DNA of 35,116 bases from Gammaproteobacteria bacterium (GCA_024275935.1 JAJRYF010000141.1:1-35116); one strand, 5' to 3'; positions 1 through 9,905 are shown, counted from the first letter of the stretch. Numbers and translations are program-made. The notes: generated by a model not told the origin, from the sequence alone.

Positions 1-2544
1 CCCTTCAAAGCCACAGAGGTTTGCAAAGCCTTCTATTTGACCGGCATCAGCCCATAAATCACGGTTTAAGATTTTACCCACATCAAGGCGGGGCAAATAT
101 ATAGCTAGCATCAAGCTGGCAAATCTGCACTTGGGGCAATCACCACACCAGCGCCCACCGATACGCGAACCTTGTAAATGGAAATTACGATTGCAACTGG
201 AAAAAGTCTGGAAATACTCTGGGTGTTGAGCGAACTTCTGCACAATCGCCAACTCTCGCCACGGGCGCAGTATAGAAAAATATACTGGCTGGTTGGCAAC
301 CCTTGCTTCCAGAATGGCCTTAAACCTGGTTTCAAACTCAAGGCTCTTGCTGTATTGATGATTTACTTCACTGCCGTCGGCATTGGTTAAGTTTGGGCTA
401 CTAGCTGATGATTCATTGGCAAAAATAACATTAGAGAAACCACTAAGTAAGGCCTGGCAAACCAGAATTGCTGAATTTATAGCGGTAACCGGAACATGGC
501 CATTCCAGGCACCGGCTGCATTCATAAGCTGTAACTGGGCATCTATTTCTCTGCCAATCTGGATAAATGGCTGGCCAGTTAATTTTGCAGTATCTGCAAT
601 CAATGCAGAGCTCCCAACTGCAACTGTAGTGAGTTCGTGTCCCGTTGCCTTGAGTAGTTCCACCGCCACCAGAGAATCTTTACCACCACCGATGGCTACC
701 AAATTGTGTTCGGTCTCGACTTGTAATGCTTGCGGCTCTAGTGAATTAGCCCCGGTAAATTCAAACTGTAAGCGCGGTTTAAGTTCGATTGCGTTGCGGT
801 GGGCGAACTCGGCCAGGCCATGCAGGTATAAATGCTCTAGAAACTCGGTCAGCTCGGTATCCGCAGCCAGCGTTTCAATCACCAATCGCTCTGGCACCCC
901 GGCTTTGTAATAACTAACCCCCACAATCAGATGGAGCAAGTGCAGCGCATTATAAAATGCCTGTGCTTGTACCCCGCTAAGGTCTTTATGGTTACCAGAA
1001 AACTGTATTTTCTCGGTCATCTCCGGGCCAGAATCAAAGCGATACATCAGGCTAGCAAGCCCGGTAACCGGATCAAACTTGCAGCTACTAAAATAAAAAG
1101 CCGTGGCTGTTTTCGGGTCAGCTAACTGCACCCCGCCTGAAGGTAGTTGTAATTCTTGCCAACTGGGGCCAAAAACTCCATCCTGAGGGATAATTAACTG
1201 TTGATGCAAAGACTGCAAGTATTGGTGACTATCAGCTTCGGGAACCAATAGCGTGCAAGCAATATCGTTGGCAGATACTGAAGTCATAAACAAGCGGCGC
1301 TTACTAAAATCGCCCAACGCCGCAAGAATACTCTCAAGCTGGGTACGCAGCCCGCGCCCAACAATAGTTATGGCAGTTGCAGCAGGCAATAGTGTGGATT
1401 TACATAACGGTAATAAGGCCTGTTGTAATTGCTCAATCGCTGCTGAATCAATACGATTATCCCCAGCATGAATACTGATGGTGGTAGTTGTTTCTGAAGT
1501 CGCAACCTGCTCAATTGCCAGGCCCTTGGCTGCAAATATCGAAAATACCTCCGCTAAAAAGCCTACTTGTCGATTCTGGTCGCGATTTTCCAGGAGCAAG
1601 GCCAACATATTCTCGCGCAGGCAGATAGCCTTTACCGACTGACTAGACAAACTGGCTTGTTCCGTCGCAAGCACCCTGGTTCCTGGACGATCTAAAGCCC
1701 CAGCCTGGCGTAGCGCAATCTCAAGGCGATTATCCTCGGCAAGACGAATAGCACGAGGATGAATCACCGCCGCACCCGCAGCAGCCATTTCCAAAGCCTC
1801 TGCATAGTCTACTTCCAGCAATAACCTGGCGCTTGGGCAAATGTGTGGATTAGCACTAAAAATACCCGACACATCAGAATAGATCTCCACCTCATCCAGG
1901 CCCAGCTTCGCCGCCAGTAAGATTGCCGAAACATCGGAACCACCGCGCCCAAGCAAACAGACATCACCGTTAGAATTAGCCGCAATAAAACCCTGGGTAA
2001 TAATCACATCAGCCTGGCCAGCAAACAATTGTTGCTCACAAGTAGCAGTTGCCTGAGCCTGTAACCAGGTCCGCCAATCATCAGTAGTCGAGCAGCGTAG
2101 TAACCCGGTCGCATCCTGCCATTCTACCGCCAACCCCTGCTGTAAAAGCCAGGCATAACCCAAGCGAGTGCTAAGGTATTCACCACTAGCTAAAATTTGT
2201 GCCTGCTCCGCAGGACTCAACTTGCTGAGGAGCAAAGCCTGCACGCTACTGATAGTGGTATCCAGTTGCGCTAAAAACGCCACCCCAAGCTCAATCGCTA
2301 ATTGTTGGTGGCGCTCACGAAAAACCGCAAGCTGCCCGACTACCGCTGCCTGGTCACCCTCTTTAGCAGCCGCTATGCAGCTTTCCAGAATATCAGTACA
2401 ACCAGCCAGCGCCGAACAAACTAACAAGATTTTCTGGTTTTGCTCCAACCTTTTCGAGCACAGGTCAGCAATAAACTGCCACTGCTCATGGCCAGCCACT
2501 GAAGTGCCGCCGAATTTTAGAACCTGGATGTTGTTTGTGGGCAT
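1..2544 (-). CDS. Aspartokinase fused in frame to a MurL-like glutamate epimerase domain (partial, runs off left edge)
   Basis: One reading frame stays open for 848 codons from the ATG at 2544 to the window edge. Residues 1-290 are an aspartokinase catalytic domain: KFGGTS at 10-15, GRGGSD at 199-204, a HPRA motif near 260. Two ACT domains follow (about 303-365 and 385-455), ending in a GPSW segment near 460 like that of aspartokinase/diaminopimelate decarboxylase fusions. From about residue 480 the protein instead resembles MurL, which epimerises the terminal L-Glu of UDP-MurNAc-L-Ala-L-Glu using ATP. Visible there are GVSYYKAG, YLHGLAEF, a PP-loop GGGKDS (619-624), NGHVPVTA, NEXSAS-type and VNHQYSKS motifs, and a Cys cluster CGDCPKC. 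I found no stop codon or convincing internal start at the junction. Aspartokinase starts the pathway to meso-diaminopimelate, so both halves would feed peptidoglycan stem-peptide synthesis. By family length, some tens of C-terminal residues are missing. Domain calls are recognition from memory; the fusion itself is read directly. Confidence 0.87.
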   Translation of the reverse strand, partial: MPTNNIQVLKFGGTSVAGHEQWQFIADLCSKRLEQNQKILLVCSALAGCTDILESCIAAAKEGDQAAVVGQLAVFRERHQQLAIELGVAFLAQLDTTISSVQALLLSKLSPAEQAQILASGEYLSTRLGYAWLLQQGLAVEWQDATGLLRCSTTDDWRTWLQAQATATCEQQLFAGQADVIITQGFIAANSNGDVCLLGRGGSDVSAILLAAKLGLDEVEIYSDVSGIFSANPHICPSARLLLEVDYAEALEMAAAGAAVIHPRAIRLAEDNRLEIALRQAGALDRPGTRVLATEQASLSSQSVKAICLRENMLALLLENRDQNRQVGFLAEVFSIFAAKGLAIEQVATSETTTTISIHAGDNRIDSAAIEQLQQALLPLCKSTLLPAATAITIVGRGLRTQLESILAALGDFSKRRLFMTSVSANDIACTLLVPEADSHQYLQSLHQQLIIPQDGVFGPSWQELQLPSGGVQLADPKTATAFYFSSCKFDPVTGLASLMYRFDSGPEMTEKIQFSGNHKDLSGVQAQAFYNALHLLHLIVGVSYYKAGVPERLVIETLAADTELTEFLEHLYLHGLAEFAHRNAIELKPRLQFEFTGANSLEPQALQVETEHNLVAIGGGKDSLVAVELLKATGHELTTVAVGSSALIADTAKLTGQPFIQIGREIDAQLQLMNAAGAWNGHVPVTAINSAILVCQALLSGFSNVIFANESSASSPNLTNADGSEVNHQYSKSLEFETRFKAILEARVANQPVYFSILRPWRELAIVQKFAQHPEYFQTFSSCNRNFHLQGSRIGGRWCGDCPKCRFASLMLAIYLPRLDVGKILNRDLWADAGQIEGFANLCGFEG

Positions 2545-2725
2545 TGTTAACTCATGGGAGCTTTGATACTTGAATTATACAGGCTGCACCAAAACAGATC
2601 ACTTGTTCAATACTACAGTCAGAGGAATGCCAGAATTAGATACCATTATTTCGGCCATCTTAGAACTTCACTCGCTTGCCTAGAGTGGGGTTCATGCCGA
2701 GAAACTGAATTCCCTACCCCCGTCT

Positions 2726-2755
2726 TTCCGGGGCGGCGAGTAGCCGAACCCGGAA
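2726..2755 (+). repeat. REP-like dispersed palindrome, copy A
   Basis: TTCCGGG and CCCGGAA arms enclose GCGGCGAGTAGCCGAA. The same core recurs at 10104-10122, 17591-17622 and 26661-26690. This copy sits between the start of the aspartokinase-MurL gene and the 3' end of the upstream hypothetical gene. The rest of 2545-2790 shows nothing else recognisable; a short open frame on the + strand through it is not convincing. Confidence 0.7.
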
Positions 2756-2790
2756 TTCATTGTGGTTAGGCTAATATAAACTTATCGAGC

Positions 2791-3909
2791 TTAATATCCG
2801 GAACCGGAATCTCGCTGCAGTTTCTTGGCTACCGTATAGTCCAAATCCGTCAGCAATAAACAATCTGAAGGCTTACTTTCCAATTCTGGGTGGTTTTCTT
2901 GATAAAAAGCATCCGCTGCTAATGCCCAAGCTTTGTTCTCCGAATGTAACGCGTACAACGGCAAAGCTCTAGCAAAAATTTTGCTTTGATCGGCCGGTCT
3001 GTATTCACCAAAATTTTGCTTACTCCACCCATGCAAGCACCTGTTTATCTGTTTCTCGACAATCCTGCGGCGTTCAGCTTCCAATTGCCGATCAGAGCCC
3101 GGGTCAGATAATCTGCTGATAATTGTATTAGCTATCGCTATGCCTATAGTGGTCGAGGGGCCCGTATTTATTTTATTGGCAATTTCCAGACAGTTGCTCC
3201 CAATCTCAGCAGTGTATTTATTTACCGGTATCATCTCTGGGTTACAGATACTTGCCAGCGTATAGTAACCGGGAGCATATCTTGTTGAGTATGCGCCTAC
3301 ATAAGTAGCGGCCATATCTTCAACATTGCGGTTAGATCCACCACGGCTAATGACGCCGGCAATTACCTCAGCCGCCAACTCAGGATGCAAGCGGTAGTAT
3401 TCCAGAATATGAGCAAAATACTGACTGAGCCCCTGACGAGAATAACTATTAATGAACTTCGCATCAGCAGCTCGCCCAAGCAGAAAAATATTGGCTTTGC
3501 TGAAAAGCCGCTCTGGGCGTTCATTCAGTAGCATTAAATATGCCCAGGCATTGTGAGAGTCTAGCTTCTGGTAACGCTGGGAAATCCGGTTACTTAAGCA
3601 CCAGTGATAGAAAGAATTATGCTGCTTAGTACTGGGCCGACAAACTTCGGCCAGCCGAGACCATGCTGTCACGGATAGACTTGGATCTTCAAGTGCGGCT
3701 GTGTATACCTCCAGTAACTTATCTGTAGAGGGCTTGTAGATGAAGCTCACGGCATACATCTGGCTTTCGTTATAATTGTTATCCCCCATCCAATCGGCTA
3801 AATCTGTAGCCTCTCTATTCTTTTCCGCAGCCGTGACTTCCCGCTCAATCTCATCAGCCATAGCAGTGCCGATGAGCAGCAGTAAAATTAATATTGAAAA
3901 TTTACGCAT
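2791..3909 (-). CDS. Exported protein of unknown function
   Basis: A 372-residue protein if started at the ATG at 3909, where a GAGGGA Shine-Dalgarno lies eight bases upstream; the longer start at 3945 lacks one. The N-terminus is a signal peptide (MRKFSILILLLLIGTAMA, cleavage likely before DEIE), so the product is probably periplasmic. The remainder is soluble and mostly helical in character, with many Ala/Leu/Tyr-rich stretches as in helical-repeat proteins, but I recognise no family or catalytic motif. It carries several scattered cysteines. It lies 120 bp downstream of holA in the same direction, where many gammaproteobacteria have nadD. Function is not assigned. Confidence 0.75.
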   Translation of the reverse strand: MRKFSILILLLLIGTAMADEIEREVTAAEKNREATDLADWMGDNNYNESQMYAVSFIYKPSTDKLLEVYTAALEDPSLSVTAWSRLAEVCRPSTKQHNSFYHWCLSNRISQRYQKLDSHNAWAYLMLLNERPERLFSKANIFLLGRAADAKFINSYSRQGLSQYFAHILEYYRLHPELAAEVIAGVISRGGSNRNVEDMAATYVGAYSTRYAPGYYTLASICNPEMIPVNKYTAEIGSNCLEIANKINTGPSTTIGIAIANTIISRLSDPGSDRQLEAERRRIVEKQINRCLHGWSKQNFGEYRPADQSKIFARALPLYALHSENKAWALAADAFYQENHPELESKPSDCLLLTDLDYTVAKKLQRDSGSGY

Positions 3910-4029
3910 ATTGGAAGTCCCTCTACCATGCCTCTTAAATAGCAACTTAACATAAGCTCACTTATATCTGCAATAGGTTAAAGGTCACGGGCACCCATTG
4001 CTACGCTTCAACCTAGGCTGCCATCTCGC

Positions 4030-5064
4030 TCACGCAACACGCTGGTTACTGGGCTGGCTGAGATAAACAAAAAACTGATCCAACTCAATCCAAAAATCAA
4101 CTAGCCCATAACCTGGCACCTGACCTTTAGAGAGCCGGTCAAGTAATTGTAGTTGCAGTATCAGCTTGTCGATAGCTTGGCTATCTAAGCGTCTTAATGC
4201 TGCTTGTAGTGGTGGTTGCCGCGAGCGCCAGATGCGCATGCTGGAAAAGGCGCTATCTAATGACTGGCCGGTATCAGTTTGTCGCCGTAAACCGGCTAAC
4301 ATATTTATTTCTCGTACCAAAGCGCCAACCACAAGGTTGGCTGGGTAATTAGCAGATTGTAGCGAGGTGATAATCCGGCAGGCCTGTCCGCCCTGCCCCA
4401 GCATCCCGCATTCAATCAAACGGAACACATCAAACCTGGCGCTATCGGTAACCCAGGCACGCACATCTTCCAGGCTAATTGCGGTGGCACCCTTTAATAA
4501 CCACAATTTATGCACCTCCTGTGCTGCGGCTAACAAATTACCTTCCAGGCGATCTGCAAGTAGCTCAACAACGCCGTTTTCCGGTTGCAGGCCCAGTGAC
4601 TGCATTCGTTGTCGCAACCAGCCGGGTAGCTCGCTTGGCTTAACTGGCCATATTTCCACATATACTCCGGCTTTATCTAAATTCTGCACCCACTTGGCTT
4701 TACGCGAACTGGCATCCCATTGCGGGCAGCTAATCAATAGCAGGCTATCACTGTCTGGATTATCGCACCATTGATTCAGAGCTTTCGCACCGGCCCGGCC
4801 CGGCTTGCCGGTGGGAATGCGTAGCTCGATAACTTTCTTTTCTGTAAACAATGACCGGGAAATTCCCGCCATAGCCAACGAGTCCCAATCAAAACCGCGT
4901 TCAACCGTTAATAGATTTCGCTCCAGAAAACCTGCCTCACGGGCTTTTGCACGAATCGCATCAGCGGCTTCTTGAACCAGCAGCTCTTCAGCGCCTGCTA
5001 CCAAATAAACCGGGGCCAGCTGACCTTGTAAATGGGTCGCTAATTGTGCGGGCCGCAGCGGCAT
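4030..5064 (-). CDS. holA: DNA polymerase III delta subunit
   Basis: A 344-residue protein of the usual HolA length. Delta opens the beta sliding clamp within the gamma/tau clamp-loader complex. The N-terminus (MPLRPAQLATHLQGQL then PVYLVAGAEELLVQEA) is the typical HolA opening with its degenerate nucleotide-binding fold. The middle carries RLEGNLLAAAQEVHKL and the C-terminal third is the helical collar domain. The start codon overlaps the lptE stop by one base (TAATG), so translation is coupled. The order leuS-lptE-holA is the standard gammaproteobacterial arrangement, which supports the call independently. Confidence 0.95.
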   Translation of the reverse strand: MPLRPAQLATHLQGQLAPVYLVAGAEELLVQEAADAIRAKAREAGFLERNLLTVERGFDWDSLAMAGISRSLFTEKKVIELRIPTGKPGRAGAKALNQWCDNPDSDSLLLISCPQWDASSRKAKWVQNLDKAGVYVEIWPVKPSELPGWLRQRMQSLGLQPENGVVELLADRLEGNLLAAAQEVHKLWLLKGATAISLEDVRAWVTDSARFDVFRLIECGMLGQGGQACRIITSLQSANYPANLVVGALVREINMLAGLRRQTDTGQSLDSAFSSMRIWRSRQPPLQAALRRLDSQAIDKLILQLQLLDRLSKGQVPGYGLVDFWIELDQFFVYLSQPSNQRVA

Positions 5065-5621
5065 TAACGGATGCTCTCCAGTTGCCCCAAGCGTTGCATA
5101 AATAACCGTACCATAGTGGTGCTCATATCTTCACGCATAAATTCTTCTTCGCGGGAGGTCGCTAGCACCCGACCGGCATCAAAGCGTAAATCTCGTTGCT
5201 GGCGGAGTACCTGGATGTCCAGTCTGGGAGATACCTCTGCCTCTACAACAGCGCCCTCAGCTTCTGTGGGCTGACTTGCCTTACCTGGCATTACTCGAAA
5301 TTCTACTTCCAGTTGCAATCTGAACTCGCGCACTCTGGCATCATTACCAATACTTAAAACCTCACGGGTGTACGCAGCCCTATCTACTTCAATGATACTA
5401 TCTGCAAGCTCTGGAGAAGTTACCAGTGTCACCCCGGCGCGCTCCATAGAGCGGGTTAATTTTCGATTAAACGCAGAGTATTCATCGCCCAACTGCAACC
5501 AGGTTTTGCCGAGCTTATTATCGAGCTCATAGTCACCACGAAGCTCGAAGCCACAGGCTGATAACGCCAGCATGCCGGCCATCAAAAATACTATCAACGC
5601 AGTTCTATAAATTTGTTTCAT
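5064..5621 (-). CDS. lptE: LPS-assembly lipoprotein LptE
   Basis: A 185-residue lipoprotein when started at the ATG at 5621, eight bases beyond the leuS stop codon. The lipobox is LSAC with the lipidated Cys at 23, followed by GFELRG, the hallmark of LptE/RlpB. LptE plugs the LptD beta-barrel and helps deliver lipopolysaccharide to the outer leaflet of the outer membrane. The frame could be extended upstream to 5669 into leuS, but that would place residues in front of the signal peptide and is rejected. The small gap to leuS and the one-base overlap with holA indicate one operon. Confidence 0.93.
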   Translation of the reverse strand: MKQIYRTALIVFLMAGMLALSACGFELRGDYELDNKLGKTWLQLGDEYSAFNRKLTRSMERAGVTLVTSPELADSIIEVDRAAYTREVLSIGNDARVREFRLQLEVEFRVMPGKASQPTEAEGAVVEAEVSPRLDIQVLRQQRDLRFDAGRVLATSREEEFMREDMSTTMVRLFMQRLGQLESIR

Positions 5622-5631
5622 CACTAACCCA

Positions 5632-8262
5632 TCAATTGGCAACAATATTAACCAGCTTCCCTGGCACATAAATTACTTTTCTGATTTGCTTGTCGGTAAT
5701 AAATTTTTGCACATTCGGATCAGCTAGTGCTACTGCCTGAATGGTTTCGCTATCAATATCAGCGGCTACGGTCAAACGCGAGCGGAGTTTTCCATTAACC
5801 TGGACTACCACTGTTATTTCATTCTGGCTTAAAGCAGCTTTATCTACTTGCGGCCATAGCTGGTCGTGTAATTGGCCGATATTCCCAAGTCGTTGCCACA
5901 ACCCTTGTGAGATATGCGGGGTTATTGGTGACAATAACTGTACCAGAGCGGTGAGGCTTTCATGCCGAATCATCTGAGAGGTTGCATCCTCAGCATTAAA
6001 GCGTAATAACTCATTGCTCAGCCCCATACAGGCAGCAATTGCAGTGTTGATTGTCTGCCTGCGACCCAGATCATCGCCTACCTTGGCAATGGTTTGGTGC
6101 AAGCTGCGACGCATATCTTTATGGGCCTTGCTCAATTCCAGGCTGTTATAGTCTACTTGCAAGGGTAACTCTGCGGTTTCAACATGCTGCTCTACAGCGT
6201 TCCAAACCCGGCGTAGAAAACGGCTGGCACCTTCAACTCCACTTTCAAGCCATTCCAGTGACTGATCAGGTGGTGAAGCAAACACTGAGAACAAGCGCAC
6301 GGTGTCAGCACCAAATTTATCGATCATCGACTGCGGGTCAACCCCATTATTTTTAGACTTGGACATTTTCTCTACCGAACCCACAGTTACAGCTTCGCCG
6401 TCGGCAAGCAAATGCGCTCCGATAATCTTACCTTTGTCATCTTTCTCAACCTGAATATCAGCCGGGTTATACCATTGACGACTGCCATCGGGGTTTTCCC
6501 GATAGAAAGTTTCTGCCACCACCATTCCCTGGCACAGCAAGCGGGTAACTGGCTCATCAGTGTTTACATAGCCAGCGTCGCGTAACAACTTATGATAAAA
6601 GCGGAAATACAGCAAATGTAAAATAGCGTGTTCAATCCCACCAATATACTGATCCACCGGCAACCAATAGTTCGCACGAGCGTCTATCTGATCTTCAGCA
6701 CCTGGTGAGCAATAACGAGCGTAGTACCAGGAAGACTCCATAAAAGTATCAAAGGTATCTGTTTCTCGTTCAGCTGGACCACCACATTCTGGGCAGGTGG
6801 TCTGGCGCCACTGTGGATCTGACTTAATTGGTGAGCCGGTGCCAACAAACTCTACTTCCTCTGGAAGAACTACTGGTAACTGGTCTTCAGGTACTGGAAC
6901 AGCTTCGCACTGGGGGCAATAAATTACCGGTATCGGGCAACCCCAATAGCGTTGTCTAGATACGCCCCAGTCATGCAGCCGGTAGTTTATCTTACGCTCA
7001 CCGAGTTGCTGATTTTCCAACCACTCAATTGCCCGCTCTTTGGCCTCATTAATCTCCAGACCATTAAGCCAATCACTATTGATTGCCGGGCCATCACCAC
7101 TCCAGGCATCTCCGGTAAAGCCCGCTTCTGGCTCTACGGTACGAATAATGGGTAAATCGTGGGCAACGGCAAAATCCCAGTCGCGCTGGTCTTGTCCCGG
7201 CACTGCCATAATCGCGCCACTGCCGTAACCCATTAACACATAATTGGCAATATACAGCGGTACTGCTTTTTGGGTAAATGGGTTCAGTACATAAGCACCG
7301 GTGAACTGACCTTCCTTCGCCTGCTGACTGCCTTTGCCTGATACATCTTCCCCAGTGCGCTCAGCCGCATCCAGACTGGCTGCAGTGCTAACAAACTCAG
7401 TCACAGCTTGATGCTGCTGTTCGGTAGTAATTTGAGCCACCAATGGGTGCTCTGGGGCCAACACCGCATAGGTAATCCCAAAAGCGGTGTCCGGGCGAGT
7501 TGTAAACACGCTTATCTGCGCACCATCTGCCCTGACTACCCCGTCAGCATCACAAACTGACATACTGAAATCGACCCCCTCTGAGCGACCTATCCAATTG
7601 CGTTGCATAGTTTTAACTGCATCAGGCCAGGCATCGAGAGTGTCCAGGCCGGTAAGTAATTCTTCCGTATAGGCAGTAATTTTCAGAAACCACTGGGGAA
7701 TTTCTTTCTTCTCAACCACAGCTCCAGAACGCCAACCACGGCCATCAATAACTTGCTCGTTAGCCAATACAGTTTGGTCCACCGGATCCCAATTAACTAC
7801 TGAGTTTTTTCGATAAACCATACCTTTCTTCAGCAACCGCACAAACATTTGCTGCTCCCACCGATAGTAATCTGGCTTACAGGTAGTCAGCTCTCTAGAC
7901 CAATCGTAGGCGAAACCCAGCCGTTGTAGTTGCTGGCGCATATGGTCGATGTTTTTATAAGTCCAGCTAGCGGGAGCTGTCTGGTTCTTAATCGCAGCAT
8001 TTTCAGCTGGCAGGCCAAAAGCATCCCAACCCATAGGTTGGAGCACATTTTTACCCTGCATCCGCTGGTAACGGCTGATTACATCGCCAATGGTATAGTT
8101 GCGCACATGCCCCATATGCAGCGCCCCGCTCGGGTATGGCAACATTGAAAGGCAATAAAACTTTTCCCTGCTCGGGTCTTCGGTGACCTCATAGGCACGA
8201 TTATCGGTCCATTCCTGCTGGATCTGGACTTCAAGTTGCTGTGGGGCATATTCCTGTTTCAT
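5632..8262 (-). CDS. leuS: Leucyl-tRNA synthetase
   Basis: An 876-residue class I aminoacyl-tRNA synthetase of normal bacterial LeuRS length. It charges tRNA-Leu with leucine in the cytoplasm. The HIGH-type signature is HMGH at 49-52, within LPYPSGALHMGHVRNY, and KMSKS lies at 632-636. A CP1 editing domain occupies the middle (TTRPDTAFG motif), and there is a Zn-knuckle-like CPQC/CPEC pair. Two anticodon-binding and C-terminal domains follow. An AGGAAAG Shine-Dalgarno precedes the ATG. It is the first gene of the leuS-lptE-holA operon and is divergent from the DUF853 gene. Confidence 0.98.
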   Translation of the reverse strand: MKQEYAPQQLEVQIQQEWTDNRAYEVTEDPSREKFYCLSMLPYPSGALHMGHVRNYTIGDVISRYQRMQGKNVLQPMGWDAFGLPAENAAIKNQTAPASWTYKNIDHMRQQLQRLGFAYDWSRELTTCKPDYYRWEQQMFVRLLKKGMVYRKNSVVNWDPVDQTVLANEQVIDGRGWRSGAVVEKKEIPQWFLKITAYTEELLTGLDTLDAWPDAVKTMQRNWIGRSEGVDFSMSVCDADGVVRADGAQISVFTTRPDTAFGITYAVLAPEHPLVAQITTEQQHQAVTEFVSTAASLDAAERTGEDVSGKGSQQAKEGQFTGAYVLNPFTQKAVPLYIANYVLMGYGSGAIMAVPGQDQRDWDFAVAHDLPIIRTVEPEAGFTGDAWSGDGPAINSDWLNGLEINEAKERAIEWLENQQLGERKINYRLHDWGVSRQRYWGCPIPVIYCPQCEAVPVPEDQLPVVLPEEVEFVGTGSPIKSDPQWRQTTCPECGGPAERETDTFDTFMESSWYYARYCSPGAEDQIDARANYWLPVDQYIGGIEHAILHLLYFRFYHKLLRDAGYVNTDEPVTRLLCQGMVVAETFYRENPDGSRQWYNPADIQVEKDDKGKIIGAHLLADGEAVTVGSVEKMSKSKNNGVDPQSMIDKFGADTVRLFSVFASPPDQSLEWLESGVEGASRFLRRVWNAVEQHVETAELPLQVDYNSLELSKAHKDMRRSLHQTIAKVGDDLGRRQTINTAIAACMGLSNELLRFNAEDATSQMIRHESLTALVQLLSPITPHISQGLWQRLGNIGQLHDQLWPQVDKAALSQNEITVVVQVNGKLRSRLTVAADIDSETIQAVALADPNVQKFITDKQIRKVIYVPGKLVNIVAN

Positions 8263-8420
8263 TACTTTCCTGTGCTATCTGTGCGAGTCTAAATACGATG
8301 ATGAATAATACCTTAATCCTTCGATAGGGGGAAACGGCAAAGTTTATCTATGAACACTGATAGCATAGCTTGTTGTAGAATACTTGGAAAATCATAGAAA
8401 TAATTAGGGCATACAAGTAA
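8263..8420. promoter_or_regulatory. Divergent promoter region between leuS and the DUF853 gene
   Basis: These 158 bases separate two divergent genes and must hold both promoters. A TAGAAT box near 8377 (+) and a TATTAT box near 8305 (-) are possible -10 elements, but neither has a convincing -35 partner. No operator-like palindrome stands out. Confidence 0.3.
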
Positions 8421-9905
8421 ATGACGAATATTAATGATCTGTTAATTGGTAAAGGGGAGGCACAAAAATTTCTGCTGCCCGGCTATGGCAACCGCCACGG
8501 ATTAATAACCGGTGCTACCGGTACCGGAAAAACAGTAACTTTACAGATTCTTGCTGAGGGCTTTTCTAAAATCGGCGTACCCGTATTTCTAGCCGATGTA
8601 AAAGGTGACCTTTCCGGATTATCTCAAGCCGCCGGACCACATCGAAAAATTACTGAGCGAATTGAAAAGATTGGCATAGAAGGTTATCAGAGCCGTGCCT
8701 TTCCGGTAGTTTTCTGGGATATATTTGGCAACTCCGGGCACCCTATCAGAGCCACTATATCAGATATGGGGCCGCTACTCTTGTCCAGCCTGTTGGAATT
8801 AAATGAGACTCAGGAAGGGGTCCTCAATGTCGCTTTCAAAATGGCCGATGAAGAAGGTCTGTTGTTACTTGATTTTAAAGATTTACGCGAAATGTTGCGT
8901 TATTTGGCCGCAAATGCCAAACAGGTTTCCATCCAATATGGCCGGGTTACAGCAGCCTCAATCGCCGCTATTCAACGCCGTTTATTGGTAATGGAGCAAC
9001 AAGGCGCGGAGTCATTTTTTGGTGAGCCGGCCCTAGAATTGGCAGATATTCTAAAGCAAGACCTCAGTGGTAACGGGATTATTAATATTCTCGCTGCTGA
9101 CAAACTCATCTCCAGCCCACGGTTATACTCAACTTTTCTGTTATGGCTGCTATCTGAGCTATTTGAAGAATTACCCGAAGTTGGCGACCCTGAAAAGCCA
9201 AGACTGGTATTTTTCTTTGATGAAGCACACCTACTATTTAGCACCGCGCCTAAAGCCTTAATTGAAAAAGTTATTCAGGTAGTCAGGTTGATCCGCTCTA
9301 AAGGTGTCGGGGTATATTTCATTACCCAGAACCCACTTGATGTTCCAGATTCAGTTTCCTCACAACTAGGCAACAGAATCCAGCACGCTTTACGCGCCTA
9401 CACCCCCAGAGAGCAAAAAGCAGTAAAAGCTGCAGCCTCTACTTTCCGCCCTAATCCCAAACTGGATACCGCACAAATTATTACTACTTTAGGTGTGGGT
9501 GAAGGTCTGGTTTCTATGCTTGAAGACGGTGGCATCCCCGCTATTGTAGATGCCTGCCTGATCGTACCGCCAGAATCACGTATTGGCCCAGCTAGTAAAG
9601 CCGAACGCGCTGAAGTACTTGCCAGAAGCCCTCAGGCTAGTAAGTACAGTCAAAATATAGACCGCGAGTCAGCATTTGAAATGCTTCGCAAGCGGGTTGC
9701 CGAGCAAACCAAAAAGGCCGAGGCTGAAGCCCAAAGGGAAGCTGCTGCGAAACAGCGTCGATCAGCATCTAAAAGCAAACCTAAAAGGCGGGCTACCAAG
9801 ACCGAGTTTGAAAAGTTCCGCGATAGCACTTTACGATCACTCGGCTCCTCACTGGGCCGGTCTTTGACTCGGGGTATTCTCGGGTCACTGAAGAAGTACT
9901 TTTAA
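8421..9905 (+). CDS. HerA-like ATPase of the YjgR/DUF853 family
   Basis: A 494-residue P-loop ATPase. Walker A is GATGTGKT (31-38) and Walker B is a hydrophobic strand ending in DEAH at 267-270. An ITQNP segment follows, then a conserved arginine-containing stretch, as in FtsK/HerA-type motors. The C-terminal 80 residues are highly charged (Lys/Arg/Ala/Glu-rich, coiled-coil-like), ending in a basic Gly/Ser/Leu tail. This architecture matches E. coli YjgR, a conserved cytoplasmic protein whose physiological role is not established. The gene stands alone, divergent from leuS, and faces the czcA gene across a gap carrying REP-like copy B. Confidence 0.9.
   Translation: MTNINDLLIGKGEAQKFLLPGYGNRHGLITGATGTGKTVTLQILAEGFSKIGVPVFLADVKGDLSGLSQAAGPHRKITERIEKIGIEGYQSRAFPVVFWDIFGNSGHPIRATISDMGPLLLSSLLELNETQEGVLNVAFKMADEEGLLLLDFKDLREMLRYLAANAKQVSIQYGRVTAASIAAIQRRLLVMEQQGAESFFGEPALELADILKQDLSGNGIINILAADKLISSPRLYSTFLLWLLSELFEELPEVGDPEKPRLVFFFDEAHLLFSTAPKALIEKVIQVVRLIRSKGVGVYFITQNPLDVPDSVSSQLGNRIQHALRAYTPREQKAVKAAASTFRPNPKLDTAQIITTLGVGEGLVSMLEDGGIPAIVDACLIVPPESRIGPASKAERAEVLARSPQASKYSQNIDRESAFEMLRKRVAEQTKKAEAEAQREAAAKQRRSASKSKPKRRATKTEFEKFRDSTLRSLGSSLGRSLTRGILGSLKKYF

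Noticed and set aside
178-2566. Several plus-strand open frames of 60-175 codons
   Set aside because: They lie opposite the long aspartokinase-MurL frame, have no recognisable domain and have low-complexity compositions typical of antisense shadows.
2554-2769. A 71-codon plus-strand frame in the gap after the hypothetical gene
   Set aside because: It runs through the REP-like copy A and has no Shine-Dalgarno or family resemblance.
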